From Scenedesmus sp. ARA3 (Eukaryota; Chlorophyta; Chlorophyceae; Sphaeropleales; Scenedesmaceae): a DNA stretch of 64,000 bases. The translations under genes were made by a program, and so were the position numbers. Shown here in pieces: positions 1-11,187 of the stretch. Position 1 is the first letter of the stretch; each line of letters begins with the position of its first letter. Under the pieces are notes generated by a model, which saw only the letters and a program-made list of their open reading frames with translations, was not told the origin of the DNA and made no database searches. The stretch lies in assembly GCA_004335835.1 (NCBI GenBank), contig RWJK01001425.1, positions 1 to 64,000 of the forward strand, read 5' to 3'.

Positions 1-636
1 CGGCTGATGCAGGTGGACGCAGACACGGGCGCAGCCAGCGCGTGCACGCCGCTGGTGCGGCAGGTGCTCACCAAGATACTGCTGCGGGTGGGTACGCACT
101 GCGTTGTTCACTGCGCACAAAGCATGCCGGGTGTGTCTGCACAGGACAGCGCATGCACAAATGGCGTTCAATGAACAAAGAGAAATTTTTTCTTTCATTG
201 TTTGCAAGAAATGTGTGCTGGATTTGCGTGTCATTTGCAGCCCAGGTCCAAGCCGTAGTTGGCTGTGAACATTGCTGCGCACCAGCGGCTGACTCACTAA
301 CCAGTAACTACATGGTGCTGCGCCGGACATGCTTGCAGGCTGACAACCGCGACCTGCAGCAGCCTGAGAGCGCCAGCCTGGTGGCGGGCCTGCTCAGCAA
401 GGGCCTGGCCCATGGGCAGGCTGGGCATGTTTGGGGGCATGGCAGGGCCAGCACGCGCCAGCATCAGCGACTACCAGACTGTGCTGCTGTTTGTGGTGGG
501 CGGCATCAGCGCTGCAGAGGTGCGGGAGGTGCGGGCGGAGCTGGAGGAGCACGTGTATGGGCACAAGCCGCTGGTGCTGCTGGGCGGCACGAGCTTGCTG
601 AGCGCAGGGGATGCCGCGCGCCTGCTGCTGAGCTAG
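1..636 (+). CDS. Sec1-family (SCFD2-like) protein, C-terminal part, apparent frameshift
   Basis: This is the 3' end of a gene that starts left of the window. Two exons are seen: 1-87 (ends CGG, donor GTGGGT) and 339-636 (acceptor TTGCAG, stop TAG), joined in phase 0. The final exon carries a hydrophobic FVVGGIS segment, an EVREVRAELEE helix and a LVLLGGTSLLS strand, which is the ending of Sec1/Munc18-like proteins and fits the plant SCFD2-type branch best. These proteins bind SNAREs in membrane traffic. Exon 2 opens in one frame (ADNRDLQQPES...LLSKGLA) but the Sec1-like ending is one base out of register; the switch lies near 400-412, with no GT/AG pair to explain it. It is either a sequence error or a real lesion. 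The family call is good; the exact SCFD2 subgroup is inferred. Confidence 0.6.
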
Positions 637-1364
637 CTGATCATGATCGGGTCATGACCAGAGATTTGTTGATTCATCCAGTGCTGGGTGCTGCTCCTGC
701 CATGTAACACTCCCCATCGGCAGGGACAGGCCTGAGCCGTTGTAGATTATCTTTACTGGTGCTAGTGTCAGCATCGCTGCAGGCCCAGTGGTCACAGCAG
801 CGTCAGCAGACGCCAATGATAGCGACAGCTTTATCGCTGCCGCAGCTGCAACACCTTCCAGGCTCCACCATGCCCATTGAAACACAGATACATGCAGAGT
901 GTGAAGCTCTCATTGTTTTGCAGTACAACAGAAACGTGTGACATGAACGGATTCATACAGGTGATTGCGGTTGCAACCAATCAGGTATCGGCAAGCTTAC
1001 AACCTGCAACCTTCTCCGGCGCAGCATTCGCGCTGATCGCTGTGACTTCAGGACACCTCACATATACTGCTGTACGGACGTTGATTCGAGCAAATGCACG
1101 CCGTGCCAGCGCTCGGTAGCTCCGATGAGCAAAGCCAGCATTAGCAAATCCAAGCCGGCTGAGCCCTGAGCCCTGCTCTGTGGCGAGCTGGTGACAGCTT
1201 ACGCAGCTATAACTCGATGCTCCTGTGTGTTTTGGTTGTACGAGAACAGACAGCTGTCCAACAGACATACCTTACCAAAGGCCTCTCTTCGTTCGACAGC
1301 TCCAGCAACCAAAGCACCCTCCGTCCACGCTTTCCAGCAACCAAAGCACCTTTTTAGTAGCAAC
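637..1364. other. Intergenic region
   Basis: No supported gene lies here. Open frames are short and lack family features. A TGTAA, the usual green-algal polyadenylation signal, occurs at 703-707, 67 bases after the SCFD2-like stop codon. Confidence 0.5.
703..707 (+). terminator. Candidate TGTAA polyadenylation signal
   Basis: The TGTAA pentamer is the common chlorophyte poly(A) signal. It sits shortly after the stop codon at 636, so it probably ends the SCFD2-like transcript. This is inferred from position and motif only. Confidence 0.4.
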
Positions 1365-2718
1365 ATGGCCGCCTGCGGGTCTAGGATGTTAACGGCTTGG
1401 GACGGGCGATGGTTTCTGGGCAGCCTGGGAGAGGCGGGAACTGGCAGCGCAGCAACTCGTCACGCGCAACGCAGCAGGTGAGCTGAGTGACGTGACAACA
1501 ACATAAAACTTCACCTAAGGCACTGCTGGCAGCACCGACAGGGCTGCAGACAAGCCCACCTGCTGCACATGCAGTGCACTGCACATGTACATCAGCAGGG
1601 AGCTGCTCTTCAGCAAACGGTGCAGCCTGCAGGCAGCAGAGTGCTGTAATGCAACAGCAGCAAGCACTGCATCTACCGCATGTCAGTCTTGCTTGACAGC
1701 AGCATCAGCAGAAAGTTGCTCCACAACCTGCCAATCACCACACCCTGACCACCACTGCCTTGCACTTCTGCGCCTGTCTTCATCTTCTGCGCTTCCTGCA
1801 GGCCCCGCTCAGGCAGACCAACGATAGCTAAGCAGCAGCAGGCCACACAGACAGGCACCTGCAGCCACGACACCGGCTGCCAGGTCTCCTTCCCCTGGGA
1901 CAGCGCCACGCAATTTTCCTGCAAGCAGCAGCACAAGGACAGCAAGCTGTCCAGGCAAAGCAGCAGCAGCAGCAGCAGCAATGACCTTGCGCCCCCTAGC
2001 CCTGCAGCATCAAGCCCGCCCAGCACAGAGCCCTGCACGCCCCGCCTGTCGCTTGATGGCCCCTGTGCAGCAGCATCTGAGGCAGGCAGCAGCACCTGCA
2101 GCAGCCGCAGCGTCTCAGATGCTGGCGGCAGCGACTCCAACAGCAGCACAGGCAGCCAGGAGGCAGCGGCCAGCAGCACCTGCGCAGCAGATGCCTTCCT
2201 GCAGCTGATGTTTGCAGTGCAGGCCCCAGCATATGCAATGGGGTTCCAGAAATGCAAGCTCAGCAGCAAGGCCCTTTGCCTGCCTCTGCGCAAGCAGCGC
2301 ACAGCTGGCAACAACAGCATCAGCACTGCGGTGGCGGTGGCTCCCATGCCGGTGCTCAAGATCCGCACCACCATCAGCAGCAACAGCAGCGGTGGTGATG
2401 CTGCGCCAGCTTCACCCTGCGCCCCAACCACCCCCCAGCACAGCAGCAGCGGTGCCAAGCCTGCGGCAGGACCGGCAGCACCCCCACCCCCTCCCCCTCT
2501 GCCAGCAAAGCGCCCCCCTCCTCCCCCGCCCCTCCCAACAAAGGGTGCACCAGCAGGGACGGCCACAAAACAGGGATCCCAAGTTGCCACACCTCTGCCA
2601 GCTGCAGCAGCATGGTCCAGCGGCGTTGAGGGCATCACTCGCATGCCAGAAGTGAAGGCCGCCCTGGACAAGGTTGAGGGCCGCAGCAGCGACAAAGGCA
2701 AAGCTGGCGCAGCAGCCG

Positions 2719-2749
<31 letters not shown>

Positions 2750-3584
2750 TGACAAAAAGAAGGAGATGGCAGCTGCGTTGACGGCGGAGCTGGACGCCAA
2801 GAGCCCACACAAGCGCGCAGTGCAGGAGGACTTTGAGGCACGGCTGCCAGACATTGAAGAGCACGCCCAGGCCATCTCGGCATTCAAGGGCGTCAGCATG
2901 GAGGCGTGCGCGCAGGTGTATGATGGCGCCAGCGCCATGCTGGCCAGCCTGTATGACAGCACAGCAGAGCTAAAGCTGGCTGAGAAGAGTGAGAAGAGTG
3001 AGAAGAGTGAGAAGAGCTGGCCAGCTGCCAAGTGGGACGCGATGGAAGGCTGCACTCTGCTGTACAGGTGAGGACTGGATCCACGCATGAGCGCGGATGG
3101 GGTTGTGTGGCGGTTGCTATGTATAACTACACTGCGACAGGCGCGTGGGGCAGCAAGGTATGCATCCTGCACGCTGGTACAACCGATGCCTGCACTGCAT
3201 GCACCTGCTGGCATCAGCACCTCAACCAGCACGCCACACTGTCCACACGGCTGACCTGTAGCTGTTGCCTGCCTTTGAACCACTGCAGGAGCATGCAGCA
3301 CGCTGCTGCAGAGGCCGCCAGCTTCAGCCCTGCAGCAGGCGCCAGCTTCCGCAGCACTGCCGCCAGCTGCCAGGCCGGCCTGGACAAGCTCAGCGGCGTC
3401 TGTGTCAAGTATGGGATGGAGGAGGAGGCGCTGCTGAACATGTGGCGTCAGCACAAAGTGCCCTTCAAGATGCCGAACAAGCAGGGCGTGGTGGACAAGG
3501 TGCTAGTGCCGCGCATGAAGCAGGCTAGCATGCAGTATGCGCTGGGCCACATGGCCGCCAGCATGCAGGAGGTGCACAGGCTGG

Positions 3585-3620
<36 letters not shown>

Positions 3621-3880
3621 TAGCAGCAGCACCAGCAGCAGGCAGCAAGGTGCGGCGCTGGGCTGCAAAGGTGCCTAGCTGCAAGGAGCGGCAGAAGCAG
3701 GTGCTGGGGGAGGCTGTGCGGTTTGTGTTCAAGGTGCACCAGTTTGCGGGTGGGCTGAGTGAGGCGGCAGGCACTGTGTTCAGGCAGCTCGCGGCGATGC
3801 TGCAGCAGGTGGAGCAGGGAACCTTTGTGGCAGATGCAGATGCAGCGGCAGCAGCGCTGCAGCTGCTGTTGGTTGGTTAA
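1365..3880 (+). CDS. CHUP1-like chloroplast-positioning protein
   Basis: Proposed exons are 1365-1477, 1802-3067 and 3289-3880; all borders are GT/AG with matching phase, giving about 656 residues. Family members link chloroplasts to actin in land plants. The central part has a profilin-type proline-rich stretch (two runs of six prolines around 2485-2541). The last 230 residues match the CHUP1 C-terminal helical domain: a WP...K...ME helix near the exon 2/3 junction, a GVVDKVLVP segment, and the hallmark FKVHQFAGG (3728-3754). The N-terminal third is Ser-rich and unlike plant CHUP1, and the usual membrane anchor is not obvious. Exon 1 rests on ATG and splice phase alone, so the start is uncertain. 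A short SEK repeat (about 2983-3015) and a Gln run (3588-3620) are local expansions. The C-terminal family call is strong. Confidence 0.75.
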
Positions 3881-4140
3881 AAAACGACTGTGCAAGTTGA
3901 ATGAGGCTTCCAAATCGTTCATGGTATATTATGCATCTTTTCATTCGATCCTTGGCAGCAAACATGGGGTTTGCATATACTTGATGTGGGAGCATGCGTG
4001 CTGATGTTGCATGCTGAGTTGCAAAAGCAGATTGAAGTGCGCTGGTTGAGGGGTTGGGCATGTGTTGTTTGCGGGTAGTTGACTTCAGACGGGAACAGAT
4101 CATGACTAGCATCCTGGTTGTTGATGCCTGTGTATATAGG

Positions 4141-4224
4141 CGCTTGATTGTGGGCTGTAGAGTACAGGCACTGCTGACACTATGTGGAATTTGCCGCTTG
4201 ATTGTGGGCTGTAGAGTACAGGCA
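4141..4224. repeat. 30-bp perfect direct repeat, 54-bp spacing
   Basis: Positions 4141-4170 and 4195-4224 are identical. A diverged partial third copy (GAATGTAGAGTATAG) follows near 4250. No terminal inverted repeats or coding sequence flank it. Confidence 0.85.
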
Positions 4225-4359
4225 CGTGTTGAGTTTCGCTCTTAATTGGGGAATGTAGAGTATAGAAAATGTGTTGAGTCTGCTGGCTTGCGTAATAGTT
4301 GTGTCTCACAAAGTTACATTGGTGTGTGCCTGAGGTTTCCTTTGATGCATACGGCTACC

Positions 4360-4401
4360 GTGTAACCAGTCCTTACTAATGTGTAACCAGTCATAACTAA
4401 T
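4360..4401. repeat. 21-bp tandem repeat, two copies
   Basis: 4360-4380 and 4381-4401 are adjacent copies differing at two positions. Each contains TGTAA. Confidence 0.8.
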
Positions 4402-5017
4402 GCTAGTATCAGATGGCTGACGTGGCATGGTCGAATATACCTGACTGCTACATGACACAGGAGAGATACAGATCTGCTGCTTGCACCGCAGCCCTTATAC
4501 TGTGCGCGCTTGATTGAAGCGCAGGAGTGACTAGGCTGTGCAACGTGCATGCACACCCGCACACATGCAGGAAGTAGGTCAGGTCAAAATGTTTTGTAGT
4601 GACACTACATGCACAATCAATGATGCATTGCCTGACTGTGCAGGTGCAACACATGTGCCCTAGACACGCGTACCAACCATCTCTGCTGCGCAGCACCACC
4701 ACTGGGAGCGTCGCTTGCAATGGCAACCCAGACGTCACCCCTAAAGTGACTGTGCCCAGCCTAAGCACCTGCACCAGCTGATCTTCAGGGCAACTACACC
4801 AGCTGGGGTGATGCCTGCACTGACTGGCTGCAGGCCGATCTCATGTCACCCACGCAGGTAGTCCACCCTAGTACGTGACTGGTAGTCACCACAGCATCAC
4901 GTCAATGCTGCTGTTTGCAGGTGCTCCTGTACACAGTAGCAGCAGACCCAGCTGAGTCTCCCGCATCGCTCCACGCAGCCGACGCCCTGCACGCATCTCC
5001 GTGCATGTCATCCCTCA

Positions 5018-6547
5018 TCACGATGCCGCCTCATCGTGCATGATGTCTGACACGATCTGCTGAGCCATCTGCGTGGCGTAGGTGGCACAGGCCTGAGAGC
5101 CGCATGCTGGCGTGGGCCCCATGTCGTACACCAGTGGCTGCGGCTTAGTGAGGTAGGACATCGGGTGCAGGAAGAGCTTGGTGGCGCGCTGCCGCTTGCC
5201 GTCCTGCAGCTGACAGCCCACACAGAGCCACGGCTGCGCCTGCAGCAAGCGATGGGTTAGCAGGGGCATGTACACCAGGCCAGGCAGGTAGGGATGTGAG
5301 TACTTGACAATGGACGGTATAACAACATAAATATCAGATAGTCAGGTGCCGCAGAGCAGGCGGCTAGCTGTGGTGGGCTGCTGCAGTGACTCCTGCTGTG
5401 TGTCATTGGTTAGGTGGCTGACAGAGGTTGAGTGCAACAACAGCATCAATGTAGCCGGATTCAGCGCCTTGTGGCAAGCACCAACAGTACTGCCATGTCG
5501 TGGTCTCGCCAGCCTTCAGCAACCTGTTGTTACGCCAACTAGGCAACATCAGCCTGCGCGGAGCACATAGCTGCTAGGGACGCTGCGCTTCCCTGCCTGC
5601 CACCATGCACAAGAGCTCCCACCTGCAGCATCTCATGGTAGTGGGGCATGGCCACCTCTTGGATGATGCGCGTGGCCGCAGCCTTGTCAGCTGCTGCACG
5701 CGCAAGACGCGCACTGTCCACCTGGTGCTCATAGCGGAAGGCCCGCTCATGCCCCGCACCGTCACGCACAGTGGCCGCATACACAACAGTGCGCTGCTCC
5801 ACTGCGCCTGCTGCGAGGCGCTGCTGCTGCTGCTCCAGCTCCCGTTTCTGCTTCTGCAGCCGGCTGTGCATGTCTTCCAGCGGCGCGTTGTGCCTGTTGC
5901 AGCAGCGCAACACGTCCAGCAAACCGACGGCGTGGTGAGCACAGGCGGTGCTGTGACAGGTTTTATCCCAGATGCGTCTGCCTGTACAAGCAGCCAGGCC
6001 AGGGCCTTGCTGGCATTATTTTGGCATGGCAGGACACTACATGGCAACCACGTTGCGGCCACACCACCGCAGAACGCAGCACCTATGTGTGCTGCGCGCT
6101 GCCTGTTGCTGTTGCAATGCTGAAACCCATCTGCCACACACAGCATAACAGCATCTGAGCAGCACTGTGAACGGTAAGCAGCGCCACTGTCAAGCTTGCT
6201 CAAACCCTATCCCTGGTCAACTGGACAGCAGTGCAGCACCTGTGTAAGCGCAGCCCCTTCTCGCATGCTGCCAGTGCCTCCGGCAGCTTGCACAGCTGCT
6301 CCAGTGCCAATGCCTTGTAGAAGTGGCCCTTGGGCCAGCCACCATCAACAGCAATGGCAGCAGCAGCTTCCTCCAGTGCCTCTGCCGGCCTGCCTCGCTT
6401 CATCAAGGCATTGCAGAGGTTGGTGCGGTACTTTGCCACCTTGCCATTGGCCTTCACTGCCTCGAAGTATAGTTCGCTTGCCTTTATATAGTTTCCTGCG
6501 TTGAATGCGTCATTGCCCGCTGCATTGTGCGCCTCTGCTTCATCCAT
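5018..6547 (-). CDS. TPR protein with Cys-rich C-terminal domain
   Basis: Exons in coding order are 6547-6240, 5893-5623 and 5239-5018, with matching phases, giving about 266 residues. Residues 1-100 form two to three tetratricopeptide helix pairs (GNDAFNAGNY, ALMKRGRPAEALEEA, PEALAACEKGLRL), a protein-docking module as in co-chaperones. A Gln-rich coiled stretch follows, then a segment near residues 130-190 and a C-terminal domain with PW-C-x2-C (CVGC) and C-x4-C (CGSQAC) pairs that look able to bind zinc. The last two exons align closely with the next minus-strand gene at 7536-8556, so the two are paralogues over this half. The ATG at 6547 is chosen because it directly precedes the first TPR; the frame stays open upstream without another ATG. 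I do not recognise the C-terminal family, and its function is unknown. Confidence 0.7.
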
Positions 6548-7535
6548 CACTGCTGCTGCTGCTGCTGCTGTGCACTGCTGCTCCTGCTGACGAGGATGGA
6601 CCTGCTGTTGCTGCTGCACGTAAGCAAGCGCTAGCAACTCGTAAGGTACAAAGGTACGGTATCTTCTTTGAGACGAAACTTGGTGCTGTGAGGATGAGAC
6701 AGACGTGCTTCCGGTTACCGCTGCCTGATCTGGTATCGGAACGTCAAATAATACGCGTGGTGCACATTGATGTCACATTAACTATTGCATCCCTCGACTC
6801 TAGATTTCACAGGTGCAGATTGAGTGCGGAGACCGTTGGGATGTCAAGAACCCTGCTGAACCCTGCCACTTCCGACACGCCGTGCCACCTTCAACGAGGC
6901 GTCAAATACACCACAACAGCTGAATTCGGCACCTGGACCAGTTGCAACTGGCTGGTGTACAGCAGCGCAGGGGAACTGAGGTTGCTCACCATCGGCAACC
7001 TGCAGGTTCCAGTTGGTAGAAATGCATCTGCTACAGGCACGCATGCGTCACCAATGCCATATGAAGGCACACAAAAAATGTCATCTCCGAACATCAGGTT
7101 GTCAAAACACCGGTCACAACCATAATGATTGGGATCTTCAGCCAAATTTGCATTGATGTACTGCCTACTGAATGCACAGCCTGTACTACTGTGATGGATG
7201 CTCAAAAAATGGTGCAAGCGGGCAGCTTTGGAAGGTCAAGCTGGGTAGCAGCAACTTCATGCCTGATTCAAATGCCTGAATGATGATGAGCACCAGGAAT
7301 CATGTATCACACTGTACAAGAATGCAACACACACTGTACAAACAAGTGTACTACGAGACAAGTCAACGGTACTGCCGCCAGTGCAGATATATCTGCATTT
7401 CAGTGATTTCTGACATCACTTGCTGAGAGCCAGTTACCACATGCAGATTCGAGGGCTGCGCATGTCAGGATGCGAGTATGCCTGTACATGCTGCGTGGCC
7501 CTGCAGTGCTGGTTCAGAGCCAGCTTGCCAGCTTG
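6548..7535. other. Intergenic region, presumed promoter of the TPR gene
   Basis: This is the 5' flank of the minus-strand TPR gene and the 3' flank of its paralogue. Only short frames without family features are present. A 14-bp perfect palindrome (CCAGTTGCAACTGG) is at 6938-6951. Confidence 0.45.
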
Positions 7536-8556
7536 TCAACTGCGCTCGGCTGCTGCCGCTGCCTCCCGCATCTTCTGCGCAAAGGCAATCACGGCTGCAT
7601 TGCAGGCCTGTGAATAGCAGCAAGGTAAAGGGCCCAAGTCCTGCAGAGGCAGTACAGCAGCACTGCTCAGCTAGTTGCATGGCCTCGACGCACTGACAGC
7701 AGTCTGGCTATCACTGAAGGGCTTGTGGTGCACGCTGCAGTAATGGACGCTCTTCTCTATCTCACACACATGCGAGGGTCTGGCAAGCGCTAGCACAGAA
7801 AGCAGTGACCCCTCACCCGTACAAACTTCTCATCCTCATTCACGTACAGCATGGCTTGCAGGTACAGCCTGGTTGCCCGTTTTTGGCAGATGATGCAGCG
7901 CCAGGGCTTGGCTTTCAGCATCTCCCTGCACAGCATAGTCAGCATGCACTGGGATCAGCAATGAAAGCATATTTACAACTGTGAGATGACATGACTGATA
8001 TGTCAGTAAGCCCTGCCCCCATCAGCAGCTTCAGCTGTGCACCCTTGCTGGTGTAACAAAGCACAGCAGCATTGGCGGCCTGTGACAGGCATTTGTGTCA
8101 GCGCAACGGCTGCCTGCACAAGCCATGTCAGCAAGGTGACAAAAGCCATGTCAGCAAGGTGACGGTGTGCTGGTCATGCATACACTGCCGAACTTAGTAT
8201 CTGTTTGATGTGTGGTGGGCCCAGCTGTACGTCGCTACCTGGAGTGTTGCGAGGTGACCTCTTGGATTATTGCCAAGCCCTCTTGCTTGTCCGTCCTAGC
8301 TTTCTCCAAGCGGTTGCTGTCCACCATGTGCTTCCAAAAAAAACGACTGCTGCTGGCCAGTCGCATCCTTCACTGTGGCACGGTAAGGCAGCTGCACCAG
8401 GTTCGGTTGCTGCTGCTGTGTGCTGTGTATGCGCCGCTGCTTGTGAGATAGCCAGTCCCCAGCTATGGCACTGACGATCAGGATGAGCACAAAGGCAGAA
8501 AAAAGTGACGAGCTGTCGTCAAGTGCCGGCGTTCTTCTGTTTTTCTTCTTGGCCAT
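7536..8556 (-). CDS. Membrane-anchored paralogue of the TPR gene, frameshifted at an A8 run
   Basis: Exons are 8556-8239, 7925-7817 and 7640-7536. The N-terminus is basic (MAKKKNRR) and is followed by one hydrophobic span (about residues 20-36), predicting a single-pass membrane protein. The rest aligns with the TPR gene: RATVKD...DSNRLEKAR...IIQEV, EMLKAKPW, CIIC, RATRLYL, then DLGPLP...SQAC and FAQKM. The CxxC and Cx4C pairs are conserved. TPRs are absent, replaced by the membrane segment. In exon 1 the frame breaks at eight A residues (plus strand 8336-8343); with seven, the reading matches the paralogue residue for residue and exon 1 gains the phase exon 2 needs (317 nt). So the break is a homopolymer error or a recent loss-of-function indel. 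The biochemical role is unknown. Confidence 0.6.
8120..8163. repeat. 21-bp direct repeat with 23-bp period
   Basis: 8120-8140 and 8143-8163 are identical 21-mers, lying in the first intron of the membrane paralogue. Confidence 0.85.
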
Positions 8557-9509
8557 GTAATGATGAAGTCGGTGTACTTCAATGAACGGTTGGCGGGCTG
8601 ATGGCAAACACTTTCGCTCAAAACGGCAAGAGTGCGAATGCGTTGAATGTAGCAAATATCTTTGTCGAGCGCTCAACCAAGCTGCGATTTGTGACAGCCA
8701 GGGTTTGACATGGATTGCAGTTAAAACCAGAAATAACAGAAGCATGCCACACTCCCAAATTTGACCTGATGGCGTGGAGGAGGAGGACGAGGAAAATGTG
8801 AACCCGTGGGTTGGTGCACTTGCTTTCGGAGCATGCAGAAATGGCCTCCCGGGCTATGCAGCACGGCATTCGAAAGCGTGTCACCGCAGGAGGCGCCAAG
8901 TGGATGGATGCATCATCAAGTACTGTGCCATTCACATAGTTTCACAATTTCACGGGTGAGGCAGGCACACCATTGGCTGAGCACCTGCATCAGGAATGAG
9001 GTTGCTGATCATGGTGAGACATCAATGCCTGCCTGCCAGGCTAGACAGAGCCGGCACCAAACCTGGGAGTGCCAACAATCCCAGCTCTTATGTTGGCTTT
9101 TAACAAGCTGAGGCACCAGGGTGGCATCATCACCTCCTACAGCACTGCACCAACAGGATAGTATATGCTGGCAGCCGTCATTTGACAATACACCACCCAC
9201 TGGCAGCATCATGAGCAACCGCTCCAACGTAGCCAAAGTTCACATCAACAGCAGGACTTGCTGACAACCTGTGCAACACAGAGGCACCTGCTAGTGCCCT
9301 AATACCAAAAGCCATGGTGCATAACTGCAAATTACTATGTATCCAGCCACATCACCAGCCTCTCTGTGCGTCAGCGCTGCTCACAACAACAGCCATGTTT
9401 GGACCAACAGCCGATTCACAGCCCAGCCCTGCAGATGGTTGCGCCCTCTGCCGCCCTGACTGGAACACATCACATATTGACAGCAACATGGTGGTGTAAG
9501 AGCAGCGCC
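8557..9509. other. Intergenic region
   Basis: This lies upstream of the membrane paralogue and downstream of the NTF2-like gene, both on the minus strand. No frame here has family features or convincing splice borders. Confidence 0.45.
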
Positions 9510-10733
9510 TCACGCCTCCAGGAACTCCTCCTCCTCAGGGTCAGCATACGCCAGCACCTCCTCAATCATGCAGCCGCTGTTGAACTTGAACACATACGTG
9601 CCGGTTGTCTCGCCCGCGCGCCAGTGCGCTGCCACACAGTTGTGTGCCGTGTCGGCCACATCACCAACCTCCACCAGGTTTGGCAGGCTCTCGTGCACAG
9701 ACTGGCAGCAGCAGCAGCAGCAACAGCAGCAGCGGTGGCAGCAGCAGGAATTGGCGTATGTTTGGTGTCAGCCGTGCTTGCACGCGGCAGTGTGGCCACA
9801 ACTGCTACAGCAGGATGTGCAGCGAGTCACAGCAGCCATGTCCATTTACGCCATTACTACTTGTGCCACTGCACTGTGCTGTCAGAGTAGCCACTTGCGA
9901 TGACTGCAACACCAGTCAACATGCACAGCAGTCAGACAGGTCTAGCTGGTATGCAAGCAAAGCCCCAGTCGTGGGCTGCTGCACACCTGCATCCTGTGCT
10001 TCATTGCAGGGAAACCTTTGTAGCATGCCTGCAGCAAGCACAGCAGCAGCAGCAGCAGAAGCAAAAGGTCAACTTTGCAATCCTGAGGCTATCTTCAAGC
10101 AGGATTTCAGCTCAGCCAGAGTGTGCCAGCAGCAGACGAGTTGCACGCCTGTGCTCAGCTGCAGCTGTGGCAGCAACTGCTGCTGACTTTTTCCTGTGTC
10201 TGTATCTTGAATGTGCACGTGCCAACTACAGGCAGCGGCGGAGGGTGTCTTGCATGTGCATGTGTCAACTACAGGCAGCGGCAGAAGGAACATTGCAATG
10301 ATGCAGGCGTGCTTCCAAGGTGCCTTTAGGTGTGTTGAGGCAGCATCTTGTGGGCAGCATGACTAACAATCTGGTTGAGAACCATGTGGTGCGCCCTACC
10401 CAGTGCTGCACATGAACTGCTGTTTGACTATAAGCACTGTCAAGATAGCGCTCAGGCGTCACAAAAGCCAGCATGCATGCGCCACAGGCTGGTATTCACC
10501 TGGTTGATGTTGTCTATCATGCGGGCATCACTGGTCACCAGGTCCTCAATGGGGTGCTGGTCCGAAGCCAGGCTCTCAAACCATTTGTGGACCTTCTGCT
10601 CCATTTGCTGCTTGGTATGCGTTGTGCTGGCACTGCCTGCCCTGACTGCAACACGTCTGCATGTCCGTGCTGGCACAAGCACAGCTGATGATCGGCGTGC
10701 CGCGATGTGTGAGGTGGGTAAACACAGCTTCAT
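9510..10733 (-). CDS. Putative plastid-targeted NTF2/SnoaL-like domain protein
   Basis: Proposed exons are 10733-10500, 10028-9987 (14 codons) and 9701-9510, all phase 0, giving about 155 residues. The first 35-40 residues are rich in Ala, Arg, Ser and Thr with few acids, as in a chloroplast transit peptide. The mature part begins with a helix (KVHKWFESLAS) and DARMID, and ends with strands VAAHWRAGETTGTY, VFKFNSG and MIEEVLAYADP. This is the order of SnoaL-like/NTF2-fold proteins, in which the cone-shaped fold holds a small hydrophobic ligand or acts as a dimer adaptor. The middle is shorter than usual, so an exon between 10500 and 10028 may have been missed. Ligand and role are unknown; the fold assignment is inference from pattern. 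Confidence 0.45.
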
Positions 10734-11187
10734 TGTAATTGTTGTGCTTGAAAGGGTCGAGATCTCGTGCAGCTCGGGCAACGCTCCAAACTCGAGTTGC
10801 GAACAACTGCAAAGCTCCGACACCAGCGATCACTCAGTTGAAGCGTGTTCTACAGGTACTCGCGTGTTCGTTACAAGCGTACATAGATTCTATCAGCATA
10901 TACCAATAGGCAAGTCGGTGGTGTTACAGACACGTGTCGTAACTACTGCTGCTGCTGCACTGCTGCTTCCGCCATGCGCTGCAAGCAGCGTGAGCTATTG
11001 AATCAAATACAGCCACCTTGACTTTCATCCAGAGGGGACAGCTTCGGGCGGCAGCTTGCCACATGCCAAGATTCTGCATGCGCGGTCCCTGATGCCCAAC
11101 AAACAAGAGCCTGCACAGAGCCCCTGCACAATAAGCCTGTGCAACTCAAAGGCATGGCACCCACAGCCACAACCGCACCGCCTACAC
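10734..11187. other. Intergenic region between NTF2-like and RlmN genes
   Basis: This 454-bp spacer separates two minus-strand genes and should hold the NTF2-like promoter and the RlmN 3' UTR. A TTACA (TGTAA on the minus strand) is at about 10923. Confidence 0.4.

Larger units (their letters stand above)
3881..5017. other. Intergenic region with short direct repeats
   Basis: This lies between the stop codons of the plus-strand CHUP1-like gene and the minus-strand TPR gene, so it is a convergent 3'-3' spacer. No gene is supported. It holds a 30-bp direct repeat and a 21-bp tandem repeat, listed separately; the TGTAA at 4361 falls within the latter. Confidence 0.5.

Noticed and set aside
1673..3454. 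Antisense open frame of 593 codons opposite the CHUP1-like gene
   Set aside because: It is a Leu/Ala/Cys-rich shadow of CAG repeats on the plus strand, shows no domain, and crosses the CHUP1-like intron and exon borders without regard to them.
6938..6951. 14-bp perfect palindrome as an operator
   Set aside because: A single short palindrome in a eukaryotic spacer is expected by chance at low rate and has no supporting context.
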